Shown piece after piece: positions 26,525-34,966 of a stretch of DNA of 64,000 nucleotides. The number at the start of each line of letters is the position of its first letter. The first letter of the stretch is position 1. Source of the stretch: Alphaproteobacteria bacterium US3C007 (lineage in GTDB: Bacteria > Pseudomonadota > Alphaproteobacteria > Rhodobacterales > Rhodobacteraceae); contig CP139918.1 in assembly GCA_034423775.1 (NCBI GenBank), positions 2,790,001 through 2,854,000 on the forward strand, given 5' to 3'. Made by a program: the position numbers and the translations under genes. The notes beneath the pieces are model-generated. The model was not told the origin of the DNA and did not search any database. It saw nothing but the letters and a program-made list of their open reading frames with translations.

Positions 26525-28851
26525 GTCTTCTCCATTCGATCGTTATCTGGGCTGGGGCGTAGGATGGTGGGCGGCGCATGTGCCGTGACAGATGGCGCTG
26601 AGCCTGTGAACAGTTCAACCTCGATCAGGCAGGAATGGGCGCTGGGGCCTTGCCCCAGTTTTGATGTGCCCTTGTCACGGGTCAGCACGTTGGGGTTGCC
26701 ATGTTTGCACAAACCGGTTTCATCTGGATCATACCAGGCACCGGTGCTCATCTGAACAACTGCAGGGCGCATGGTGGGGTCAACCACAATGCCTGCCAGG
26801 CAGGCACCGCGATCGTTAAACGCGCGCACGAGATCCCCGGTTTTAAGCCCGCGCATATCGGCATCCTCAGGGTGCATGTGCAATGGTTCGCGGCCTCCAA
26901 CTTTATGGGCCTTGCTGACAGAACCATGATCGAGCTGGGAGTGTAATTTTCCCTTTGGCTGGTTTGATATCAGATGAAGTGGATAGTCAGCCCTATTGCC
27001 CAACCATTCATAGGGTTCCTGCCAAAGCGGATGTCCGGGGCAATCGGCGTAGCCAAAATCTGCAACCGTTTTTGAAAAGATTTCAATTTTACCGCTAGGC
27101 GTGGTCAGCGGATTTGCCGCAGGATCGGCGCGAAAATCCTCTAACATGACGGTGGGGTGCGCAGGCTCTGCAAGTTTGAACCAGCCCTTATCAAGAATAC
27201 GGTCATACTCGGGCATCTCAACGCCGTCTTGATAAGCTCGAGTGATGGTTTGTTCGTATATTTGCCTCTGCCAATCAGCAGCGCTACGCCCTTCGGTGAA
27301 AGCCTCTGCAACACCCATGGCCTCAGCAATATTGGCAAAAATCTCATAATCGTCGCGGGCCTGCGCAAAGGGTTCTGTCAGTTTCGCCATGGCGACCACA
27401 TAGGGGTCGCGCGGGGTTATCGCGATATCGGCCCGTTCCATCGGCGTGGTGCAGGGCAGCACGATATCAGCGTGTTTGGCAAGTGAATTCCAGCACCACT
27501 CATTGACGATGATCGTGTCTGGCCTTTGCCAAGCCTGCATCATCAGGTTCAGGTCTTGATGATGGTGAAAAGGATTGCCTCCGGCCCACCACACCAGTTT
27601 AATATCAGGATATGTGTACTCTACCCCGTCAAAATCGAAGGGCCGACCCGGGTTAAGCAGCAAGTCAGTGATACGGGCCACTGGAATAAAGTTTTCAATT
27701 GGATTTTTTCCCTGTGGAAGAGATGCTCCGGAAATGCTTTTGAATTTGCCCCCGATGTAATTCATTGCGCTGTAACCAAATCCAAACCCGCCACCAAGCA
27801 AACCGATCTGGCCGAGCATTGAGGCCAATGTTATACCCATCCAGAAGGGTTGCTCACCATGGTCTTGACGCGTGAGCGACCAACTGAGTGAAATCATCGT
27901 GCGCTGGGCTGCCATGCGGCGGGCCAATGCGCGGATCGTCTCTGCAGGAATTTCACAAATCTTAGCTGCCCAATCCGCGGTTTTTGCGATGCCGTCGGGC
28001 TCGCCCATCAAATAAGGCAGAAAGGCTTCAAATCCCTGCGTGTAACGATCCAAAAAGGCCTGATCCGTAAGCCCTTCGATCTGCAAAGTATGCGCTAGCC
28101 CCAGCATCATCGCCACATCCGTATTAGGGCGCAGGGGCACCCATTCAGCGTCAACATCTTCAAGCATGTCAGATTTTATGGGGCTGACATTGATAATCTC
28201 GATCCCCGCGCTGCCTGCGGCCAACAAGGCTTCGCGCTGAATATGACAGCCGGTGCCGCCTTGACTGATCTGACCGTTTTTCAGCGGCACGCCTCCGAAA
28301 CAGACGAAAAGCTGCGTGTGGTCCCTGATCACTTCCCAACTTGTACAGGTGTCCAGATACGCGCGAAAGCTGCCCAGGATATGCGGCACCATGGCCTCAG
28401 CAGCGGCGAAACTATAGGTGAATTTTGAACTGGTAAAGCCGCCGATGCAGTTCAAGAACCGCTTGAGTTGACTTTGGGCATGATGAAACCGGCCGGCGCT
28501 TGCCCAGCCGTAAGAGCCGCCATAGATCGCCTGATTGCCAAAGTCGCGGCGTACCCGCGTAAGCTCATCCGCAACCAGACGGTTCGCATCCGCCCAGCTT
28601 ACGGCCACGAACGGCTCGCGCCCGCGCAAGTCGGTGCTATGGCCAGCTTTGCCCTCTAACCAGCTTTTGCGTATCATAGGCATATCTATGCGCATTGGCC
28701 CATGCTGCACATCCAAAATGCCTGGCCCGATGGGCGAGGGGTCTTGGTCATGCTCAAAGGGTAGCAGCTCTTGCACGCGGCCATTCGCGACCTTGGCGCG
28801 ATAGGTGCCCCAATGCGTACTTGTCAGGGGCAGGGCAGGTGTTTTTACCAT
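26521..28851 (-). CDS. molybdopterin oxidoreductase, DMSO/TMAO/biotin-sulfoxide reductase type
   Basis: A 776-residue molybdenum enzyme aligning throughout with DorA/TorA/BisC. The Mo-coordinating Ser is in YGGSYGWASAGRFHHAQ (about residues 109-125). Further conserved segments are GGGFGFGYS, WWAGGNPFHHHQDLN and the C-terminal SNQPKGKLHSQLDHGS. There is no twin-arginine signal peptide and no N-terminal 4Fe-4S cysteine set, so it is probably cytoplasmic like BisC. Its operon with a betaine-type importer and a GcvT-like demethylase suggests reduction of an S-oxide or N-oxide of the imported compound. The electron donor is not apparent. Confidence 0.9.
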   Translation of the reverse strand: MVKTPALPLTSTHWGTYRAKVANGRVQELLPFEHDQDPSPIGPGILDVQHGPMRIDMPMIRKSWLEGKAGHSTDLRGREPFVAVSWADANRLVADELTRVRRDFGNQAIYGGSYGWASAGRFHHAQSQLKRFLNCIGGFTSSKFTYSFAAAEAMVPHILGSFRAYLDTCTSWEVIRDHTQLFVCFGGVPLKNGQISQGGTGCHIQREALLAAGSAGIEIINVSPIKSDMLEDVDAEWVPLRPNTDVAMMLGLAHTLQIEGLTDQAFLDRYTQGFEAFLPYLMGEPDGIAKTADWAAKICEIPAETIRALARRMAAQRTMISLSWSLTRQDHGEQPFWMGITLASMLGQIGLLGGGFGFGYSAMNYIGGKFKSISGASLPQGKNPIENFIPVARITDLLLNPGRPFDFDGVEYTYPDIKLVWWAGGNPFHHHQDLNLMMQAWQRPDTIIVNEWCWNSLAKHADIVLPCTTPMERADIAITPRDPYVVAMAKLTEPFAQARDDYEIFANIAEAMGVAEAFTEGRSAADWQRQIYEQTITRAYQDGVEMPEYDRILDKGWFKLAEPAHPTVMLEDFRADPAANPLTTPSGKIEIFSKTVADFGYADCPGHPLWQEPYEWLGNRADYPLHLISNQPKGKLHSQLDHGSVSKAHKVGGREPLHMHPEDADMRGLKTGDLVRAFNDRGACLAGIVVDPTMRPAVVQMSTGAWYDPDETGLCKHGNPNVLTRDKGTSKLGQGPSAHSCLIEVELFTGSAPSVTAHAPPTILRPSPDNDRMEKT

Positions 28852-28862
28852 AGCGCTAACCT

Positions 28863-30980
28863 TCAGCTGGCTGGGTTTGATGTGTAGCGTTCCTGCAGCT
28901 TGACGCTCCAGGCAGCGGTCATTCGGTCTGCGATGATTGCGATAATCGCCATGCCAATCCCGGCGGTCATACCAACGCCAAAATCACCATCTCCCAGCCC
29001 GATATAGACTTGTTGACCCAGGCCGCTGGTGCCCACTAAGGCCGCGATAACCAGCATAGAAATCCCGAACATGATTGTCTGATTAAGGCCCAGCATCATT
29101 TCGGGAAGAGCCAAGGGAATCTTTACCCGCCACAATAATTGCCAACGGGTGCAGCCCATGCAAGTGGCCGCTTCAACCACCTCATGTGGTACGCTTCGCA
29201 ATCCATGCTCAGCATACCGGATTGCAGGGACCATGGCATAAGCCATCACGGCCAGGAGGGCTGTGAACTCGCCAATTTTGAAGATCATTACAAAAGGGAT
29301 CAGCAGCACAAAGAGTGGCATGGTTTGCAGCGTGTCATTAATGGGCTGCAAAACCCGCGAAACAGATTTGAATTCAGAGGCCAAAATACCCAGTGCAGAG
29401 CCAAGGGTGAATGACAAAACGACGCCAATGCCGCAGAGATAAACACTCAGTAAGGTCTGCGGCCAGATGCCTGACAGTAACAGATAGGCGAGCCCGATTA
29501 AAACGGACAAAGCCAGCTTTGGACCAGATAATTGCAAGCACACAAAAGCCATAATCAACCAGAGCGCAGGCCATGGCATGCGGGTCAATCCAAAAAACAG
29601 CATAATCGCCAGCAATCCAATCACCACCGCAAGTCTCTGCCGTCTTCGCAGCCCTGCAAGCGCCATCAATGCCAGTGCCGTCAAAGCATAACCGGCCTTC
29701 AATGCGGGGGTAAATGTGAACCCCCAAGAAAAGGGCGAAATCACCTGCTCTAACCCCATTTTGATTGGAAGCATTAGGTAAAAGAACGCCCAAGTTTTAA
29801 TCAGCGCAATCCAGGCTGCATATTCAATGATGATATAATCGATCGCGTTGTTTAAAGGGCCAGAAGGGTCGTAGACCCAAGACTTTGGATAGGTTTGAAG
29901 TGGTGGCAAAATAAGGCTAATAAAATAAAGGCATAAGGCGCCCGTAACGGCGGTTAAAGTGAATTGGTGACGCCAGTAAAACGGTTCGGAAACAAGGTTC
30001 GTTTCCTTTGGTTTTCGATTTGCAAACCCCGCCGTTATGCGATCCATAACCATGGCCATCAAGGCAATCACCACGCCTGCCACCAAGCTTTCACCAAACC
30101 GTGCCTTGCGCATCGCCGATAAAACTTCCCAGCCAATATCGGAGGCCCCACCAATAATTGACGCAATGATCACCATTGAAAACGCCGCCATCGTGGTCTG
30201 GTTAATCCCTAACATAATTTGTCTTGCTGCGCTTGGTACGCGCACCCGAAAGAACAATTGGGTCGCGGTGGCCCCCGACATCAAACCAGATTCGATCACT
30301 TCCGGCGCAACCCGGCGTAGACCAAGCAGCGTGTTGCGTACCATTGGAGGGAAGGCATATAAGATGCCCGCAATCAGCCCCACCACGACGCCAAAGCCAA
30401 ATAGCAGCAGGATAGGAAGCAAATAGGCAAAGGCTGGAATAGTTTGTAGCGCATCTAAGGTGACCATGATGGCACGTTCCGCGCGCGGATAGAAAAACCC
30501 TGCGGTTCCGATGGCAAACCCAATCAACACGGCCAGCGGCACCGATACCACCACCAAAGCGAGCGAATTCATCGACTCAATCCAAAGCCCCACAATCAGC
30601 ATGTAACTGACAGAAAAAGCTGTAAAAACGGCAAGCTTCCACCCTGATGCCGCATAAGCAATACTCACCAATATAAAGACTGAGACGGACCAGGGCAGCC
30701 AGGTTAAAACGCTGCGCACCGCATCCATAGGCACGTCAAGGCCCATAGAAACTGTACGAAAAAATGCCCCTGTTGCCTCTACGACCCACGTCATCATGGT
30801 GTTTAGAACCAATACGATCGGCATAACCCATTCGTCGGGAAAGACGATCAGCCATGGGGCCGCGTCGCGCAGGGCCAACAAGCCTAAGGTCACAGCCAGT
30901 ATCGCAAACCAAAGAAGCAAGGAAAAACGCCCTGCCGGCTTTTGAGAGTGTTTGACGGCATCCGTTTCGGCGCGCATCAT
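28863..30980 (-). CDS. double-length quaternary-amine ABC transporter permease (ProW-ProW fusion)
   Basis: A 705-residue inner-membrane protein containing two ProW-like permease units in tandem (about residues 100-330 and 470-695), each with the typical LDALQTIPAFAYLLPILLLF or NDTLQTMPLFVLLIPF motif and EAA-type coupling loop (LGLRRVAPEVIESG; HGLRSVPHEVVEAATCMG). Usual ProW proteins are about 280-350 residues and dimerise; here the dimer is made in one chain. It overlaps the ATPase gene by four bases. The substrate class is quaternary ammonium or tertiary sulfonium compounds. Confidence 0.9.
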   Translation of the reverse strand: MMRAETDAVKHSQKPAGRFSLLLWFAILAVTLGLLALRDAAPWLIVFPDEWVMPIVLVLNTMMTWVVEATGAFFRTVSMGLDVPMDAVRSVLTWLPWSVSVFILVSIAYAASGWKLAVFTAFSVSYMLIVGLWIESMNSLALVVVSVPLAVLIGFAIGTAGFFYPRAERAIMVTLDALQTIPAFAYLLPILLLFGFGVVVGLIAGILYAFPPMVRNTLLGLRRVAPEVIESGLMSGATATQLFFRVRVPSAARQIMLGINQTTMAAFSMVIIASIIGGASDIGWEVLSAMRKARFGESLVAGVVIALMAMVMDRITAGFANRKPKETNLVSEPFYWRHQFTLTAVTGALCLYFISLILPPLQTYPKSWVYDPSGPLNNAIDYIIIEYAAWIALIKTWAFFYLMLPIKMGLEQVISPFSWGFTFTPALKAGYALTALALMALAGLRRRQRLAVVIGLLAIMLFFGLTRMPWPALWLIMAFVCLQLSGPKLALSVLIGLAYLLLSGIWPQTLLSVYLCGIGVVLSFTLGSALGILASEFKSVSRVLQPINDTLQTMPLFVLLIPFVMIFKIGEFTALLAVMAYAMVPAIRYAEHGLRSVPHEVVEAATCMGCTRWQLLWRVKIPLALPEMMLGLNQTIMFGISMLVIAALVGTSGLGQQVYIGLGDGDFGVGMTAGIGMAIIAIIADRMTAAWSVKLQERYTSNPAS

Positions 30981-32065
30981 CCGGCCTCCTGCTGCCGCGT
31001 GGTATCAGGTTTAACTTCTGAACCCTTCGACAAAGCACATACCACCGAGGTCGGGGTAACAACGCCGATGGGGTTCCCATTCTGGGCAACCGCAACGCCG
31101 TCGCGATGAATTGCCAGATGGCAAAGCAGATCTTCAACGCAAACCGTTTCTTGCACTTCAAACATGCCCGCTTGCACCGTTGCGGTATCGTCGATCACAT
31201 CGCGCGCCAACAACACGCGCGCCAAAGGTACATCACTGGTAAATTCGGCCACGTAGTCATCTGCCGGATTGATGATCAATTCAGCGGGTGTACCGATCTG
31301 AACAACCATGCCATCGCGCATGATCATCATTCGGTCGGCAATGCGCAGCGCCTCTAGAAAATCATGCGTGATGAAGACGATGGATTTTTTCAACGTGGAT
31401 TGGATCCGCAGAAATTCATCTTGCATCTGGCGCCGGATCAACGGATCAAGCGCGGAAAATGGCTCGTCTAGAAACCACAGCTCTGGCTCTACCGCCAAGG
31501 AACGCGCAATCCCCACCCGTTGTTGCTGCCCCCCGGAAAGTTGCCGCGGAAAACTTTTTTCGCGCCCTTCCAGCCCAACCAGCTCAATCACCCGCGCTGT
31601 TTTTTCGTGCTGCTCTTTGGCCGACAAGCCTTGCAGGCTAAGAGGAAATGAGATGTTTTCTGCCACAGATAGATGCGGAAGCAAACCGAAGCTTTGAAAA
31701 ACCATACCCATTTTGTGACGGCGGATATCGATCAGCTCAGACTTGTTTTTCTTAAGCAGATCTTCGCCATCGAGTAAAATTTCCCCGCGGGTCGGCTCGA
31801 CAAGGCGCGACAGGCAGCGCACCATCGTGGATTTACCAGAACCGGACAGGCCCATAATAACAAAAATCTCACCCTCATTCACGTCGAAAGAAACATCTGC
31901 AGCCGCTGGGATTGCGCCGTTCTGCCTTATTTTATCAACCAATTCTGGGATGTTATCGCTGGCGAGGCCGGTGGGGTGATCAAAATAAGAATTGGGAGTG
32001 TTGCCGTATATTTTCCACACATTTCGACAGGCGATTTTAACGGTGGCTTCGCTCTTTTGTGTCAT
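30977..32065 (-). CDS. quaternary-amine ABC transporter ATP-binding protein (ProV/OpuAA-like)
   Basis: A 362-residue ATPase with Walker A GLSGSGKST (about residues 72-80), signature LSGGQQQRVGIARSLA and Walker B LWFLDEPFSALDP. The region after about residue 260, including RVLLARDVIDDTATV and the last 70 residues, resembles the CBS-type tail of OpuAA/ProV proteins that senses ionic strength or nucleotides in relatives. The N-terminus has the ProV-type KNVWKIYGN segment. It overlaps the permease gene and follows the binding-protein gene after a 154-base gap holding a strong hairpin. Confidence 0.92.
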   Translation of the reverse strand: MTQKSEATVKIACRNVWKIYGNTPNSYFDHPTGLASDNIPELVDKIRQNGAIPAAADVSFDVNEGEIFVIMGLSGSGKSTMVRCLSRLVEPTRGEILLDGEDLLKKNKSELIDIRRHKMGMVFQSFGLLPHLSVAENISFPLSLQGLSAKEQHEKTARVIELVGLEGREKSFPRQLSGGQQQRVGIARSLAVEPELWFLDEPFSALDPLIRRQMQDEFLRIQSTLKKSIVFITHDFLEALRIADRMMIMRDGMVVQIGTPAELIINPADDYVAEFTSDVPLARVLLARDVIDDTATVQAGMFEVQETVCVEDLLCHLAIHRDGVAVAQNGNPIGVVTPTSVVCALSKGSEVKPDTTRQQEAG

Positions 32066-32165
32066 GCTCCCCCCCTTTAGATGCGCCAGAGCAGTCCGGC
32101 GCCTCTGGCCTGTTTTAACGTGGCCCGCACATCATATCAGAACTTTTTGTTATGGTTAAGTTGTG

Positions 32166-32197
32166 AAACGGGGCGGTGGAATGAGACCGCCCCGTTT
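32166..32197 (-). terminator. perfect 12-bp hairpin between binding protein and ATPase genes
   Basis: Twelve bases at 32166-32177 pair perfectly with 32186-32197 around an eight-base loop, about 20 bases after the stop codon of the binding-protein gene. The GC-rich stem is not followed by a strong U-tract in the operon direction, so it is probably a leaky terminator or mRNA-stabilising structure raising binding-protein levels over the membrane subunits, a common arrangement in ABC operons. Confidence 0.6.
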
Positions 32198-32219
32198 GAA
32201 TGTTCAGCTGCCAGCAGGA

Positions 32220-33170
32220 TCAACTGCCTGCGGCAACCCAAGGCTTCCAAGTGGCTTCATTGTTCACCATCCACTCTGCGATCACCTCTTCAAGTTCACG
32301 TTTGTTGAAATCGATTTCTAAAAGAAGCGAATTCTGCATAGCATTGTCGATGGACAAAGCTTCTATGATTTTGAAGGCGCCGGGCCAGGTGGTTTCAAAG
32401 TCACGCGACACGATTTTAGAGATATTGGCCTGCTTGAAGCCGCAATCGCCTGTTTTGTCGGGGTAAATGCCGGGTTCAGGGTTGGTGTCGCAATCTTCGG
32501 TATAGCCGGGGAATTGAACCCAGTCAAAATCCATTTCTGAGTGAACCCAATGCGGCTCCCAAAACATCACCAACATGGGGGATTGTGTCTTATAGGCGGC
32601 CTGCATTTCGGCAATCATAGCGCCTTCTGATCCGCCGGCAATCGGTTCAAATGGTAAGCCCGCGCTGTTGACCAAATCCTTGGAGCGCGTGCCCCAATCG
32701 GCGGGATAGGTTATTAAACGTCCCTTGGGGAACGTTTCAGCCGCGGCAAAAAGCTGCGAGCAGGCGATCAGTGCGTTCACATCTGGTAATCCGGGGCATT
32801 GTGCGTTCATGTAGCTTGGATACATCCAGCTTTCTGTTGGCTCAAGCCCTGTTGAGCCCAAGACGACAATATCGCCATTGGCAACAGAATTGGGGTAAAT
32901 GTCTCCCACGTTATTGCCCCATGTTTCGGGCTGCAGATGTAGATTTCCCTGCGCAATGGCGGCAAATTGCGGCACCGCGCCGGCGGTAACATATTCGACA
33001 GTATATCCTGCAGCTTGCAAAACGCTGCCCGAGATATGCGCCGACACATGCTGTCCTGTCCATTCATTGACGGCGATTTTAATTGGATCGCTGCTATCGG
33101 CAGCGGCGCTGCTAACCAATCCAAGCATGGCAAAGCCAAGAACGCTGGTTACTTTACTAATCTGTTGCAT
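32220..33170 (-). CDS. OpuAC/ProX-type substrate-binding protein
   Basis: A 316-residue periplasmic binding protein. I start at the ATG 33170 because of the GGGAGAAACC ribosome-binding site and because a Sec signal peptide (hydrophobic core LGFAMLGLVSSAAA, cleavage near residue 25) follows immediately. A longer upstream reading is unnatural. The body is the OpuAC fold: KIAVNEWTGQHV, WEPHWVHSEMDFDWVQFP and a C-terminal NEATWKPW. Tryptophans and tyrosines that could form a cation-binding cage are plentiful. It defines the importer as specific for a betaine- or choline-like onium compound. Confidence 0.9.
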   Translation of the reverse strand: MQQISKVTSVLGFAMLGLVSSAAADSSDPIKIAVNEWTGQHVSAHISGSVLQAAGYTVEYVTAGAVPQFAAIAQGNLHLQPETWGNNVGDIYPNSVANGDIVVLGSTGLEPTESWMYPSYMNAQCPGLPDVNALIACSQLFAAAETFPKGRLITYPADWGTRSKDLVNSAGLPFEPIAGGSEGAMIAEMQAAYKTQSPMLVMFWEPHWVHSEMDFDWVQFPGYTEDCDTNPEPGIYPDKTGDCGFKQANISKIVSRDFETTWPGAFKIIEALSIDNAMQNSLLLEIDFNKRELEEVIAEWMVNNEATWKPWVAAGS

Positions 33171-33236
33171 GGTTTCTCCCTTTGATTGTCGACGTTCCAC
33201 CGTTGGTGGCCGCCCCTTTTCTTTCTTATTGTAGAT

Positions 33237-33259
33237 AAAACTTACCATTAGAAAGTTTT
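33237..33259. promoter_or_regulatory. inverted repeat AAAACTT-N9-AAGTTTT, candidate BetI-like operator
   Basis: A perfect seven-base inverted repeat lies 66 bases before the binding-protein start codon and 82 bases before the divergent TetR gene, the position expected for an operator controlling both. Binding by the neighbouring regulator is inferred. Confidence 0.4.
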
Positions 33260-33341
33260 TTATGTCAATGGTTGTGTTTTTCAGGTTTTTCGTCAAAACT
33301 ATGGCAATAATAACAATGTAGATTTCTGAGGGTGCTCCCAT

Positions 33342-34025
33342 ATGCGAACCAGTTCCATCCGAGCTATTAGACGCGTCGAACTGTCTCGTGCTGCCTTTGA
33401 GGCGGTGATTCGATACGGTTTGCGAAAAACTACATTGGAAAAAGTTGGCGATATTGCGGGTGTTTCAAAAGGTGTGGTGCTGCACCATTTTAAAGATAAA
33501 AGTGCTTTGCTTGAAGCCGTTTTTCGAAGATCAAACACGTTGCTCAGCGGATCTGTTGTTGAATTATACCGCTATGCCGAAACCCCGTATGAACGGCTCT
33601 GGGCGATTATCGTCGCCAATTTTTTTGAAACTATTTTTAACCGTCAAGTGTGCCAAGCTTGGGTGTCTCTGATTTCTGAAGTGCCCCATAATACAGACTG
33701 CCAGCGCGTTCAGATTGCCAATAATGAACGCATCAGAAGCAACTTGATGCATGAGTTGAAACATTTTTTGCCAGAACAGGAGGCCGAGCAGGTGGCGCGC
33801 CATCTTGGGGTTCATATTGATGGCATTTGGGTGCGCGCTGGCCTGTTGCCGCACCCTGTCGAAACCAATATGGCCATATCGGAAATGCAATTTGCCATCG
33901 AAAAAATGCTGCCTTTGGATGAAATAAGCGCCATCAAGCATAAAGAGGCCCGCAAGAAGATTAAGTCAGTTGCAGATATTGCGCTGGGCTCTAAGGCTTT
34001 TAAAGAAAAATTCCTGCAAGTTTAG
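33342..34025 (+). CDS. TetR-family regulator, BetI-like
   Basis: A 227-residue TetR protein whose layout follows BetI, the choline-responsive repressor: N-terminal SSIRAIRRVELSRAAFEAV, helix-turn-helix ending GVSKGVVLHHFKDKSALLEAV (about residues 47-67), then a C-terminal domain with VCQAWVSLISEVPHN and HLGVHIDGIWVRAGLL, matching the BetI ligand domain pattern. It is divergent from the onium-compound import operon. It probably represses that operon until a choline- or betaine-like inducer appears. Confidence 0.85.
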   Translation: MRTSSIRAIRRVELSRAAFEAVIRYGLRKTTLEKVGDIAGVSKGVVLHHFKDKSALLEAVFRRSNTLLSGSVVELYRYAETPYERLWAIIVANFFETIFNRQVCQAWVSLISEVPHNTDCQRVQIANNERIRSNLMHELKHFLPEQEAEQVARHLGVHIDGIWVRAGLLPHPVETNMAISEMQFAIEKMLPLDEISAIKHKEARKKIKSVADIALGSKAFKEKFLQV

Positions 34026-34033
34026 AGCGCCGT

Positions 34034-34966
34034 TTAATCAATGGGATGGAGATTTCGACGCGGGCGACGGAGCGCCAAAAGTGGTTCCAGCATGCTCGCC
34101 CCGGCGATAAGCAAAACGCCCGTAAGTTCACGGATACCAAAGGGTTCGCCAGCTAAAAGCGCTACCGAAATTGCCCCAACGACGATTTCGGTCATGAATA
34201 ATAGGCCAACGATACCTGGGCTTAGATATTTTGGCCCCCAAAGCGAGGCATAGGTGCCGGGCAAAACCAGAAGAGCCATGAAAATCAGTAGCAATGGCAG
34301 CGCCGGTAAAGCCTGCTCAACTTTTGGTATATAAGCGGGGGCCAGTAAAAAGGCAGCGCTTGCCGAAAAGATCAGCGACCACTGAAAAAAACCGGCCGTC
34401 AACTCGATGGCTGAATGGCTTTCAGACATGCGCAGGCGCACCGTCGCTATCGCCCAAAGAACCCCCGAGGCAATACCAAGCCAATCCCCTATATTTTGCG
34501 GGATGGGAAACCGCGCGCCCAGGCCAAAAATGGTCAACATGCCTAGAATGGCCATCGCCATAGCAAGTATGCGGCTTGGGCTGATCGCATCGTTTAGAAA
34601 GATCCGTGCCAATATCGTCGCCCATATCGGCGTGAGATAAAACAGCAGCATGGCCCGCACCACATCCGTGTATACGATTGACGTTGAGTAAAGCAGCAAT
34701 GCTCCGCCCGATAACATTGCGGTTAGTTGCAATGAAAGCCCACCCTTTTTGACATGCTTCCATCGCTTTAGGGTAACGGGAGTAATGCAGATTGTCGGTA
34801 TAAGAAAATAAACAACGGTGATCCAAAGACCGTGAATCCCTGCGTCTTCGAGAGCCCTTAGGGGAATCCAGAATAATCCCCACACAGCGCCTGCATAAAG
34901 GCAGGCAAGTTTCGCTTTGACTTCAAGGGATGCGTTCAACAGGTTGCCTCCGCAAGGCTCAGGCAA
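34034..34966 (-). CDS. EamA/DMT-superfamily transporter
   Basis: A 310-residue membrane protein with about ten hydrophobic segments forming two EamA repeats (about residues 15-145 and 165-300). Drug/metabolite transporters of this type usually export small metabolites or amino acids. It overlaps the upstream enolase-superfamily gene by about 30 bases and is transcribed with it. It converges with the BetI-like gene, ending nine bases from it. Substrate unknown. Confidence 0.88.
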   Translation of the reverse strand: MPEPCGGNLLNASLEVKAKLACLYAGAVWGLFWIPLRALEDAGIHGLWITVVYFLIPTICITPVTLKRWKHVKKGGLSLQLTAMLSGGALLLYSTSIVYTDVVRAMLLFYLTPIWATILARIFLNDAISPSRILAMAMAILGMLTIFGLGARFPIPQNIGDWLGIASGVLWAIATVRLRMSESHSAIELTAGFFQWSLIFSASAAFLLAPAYIPKVEQALPALPLLLIFMALLVLPGTYASLWGPKYLSPGIVGLLFMTEIVVGAISVALLAGEPFGIRELTGVLLIAGASMLEPLLALRRPRRNLHPID

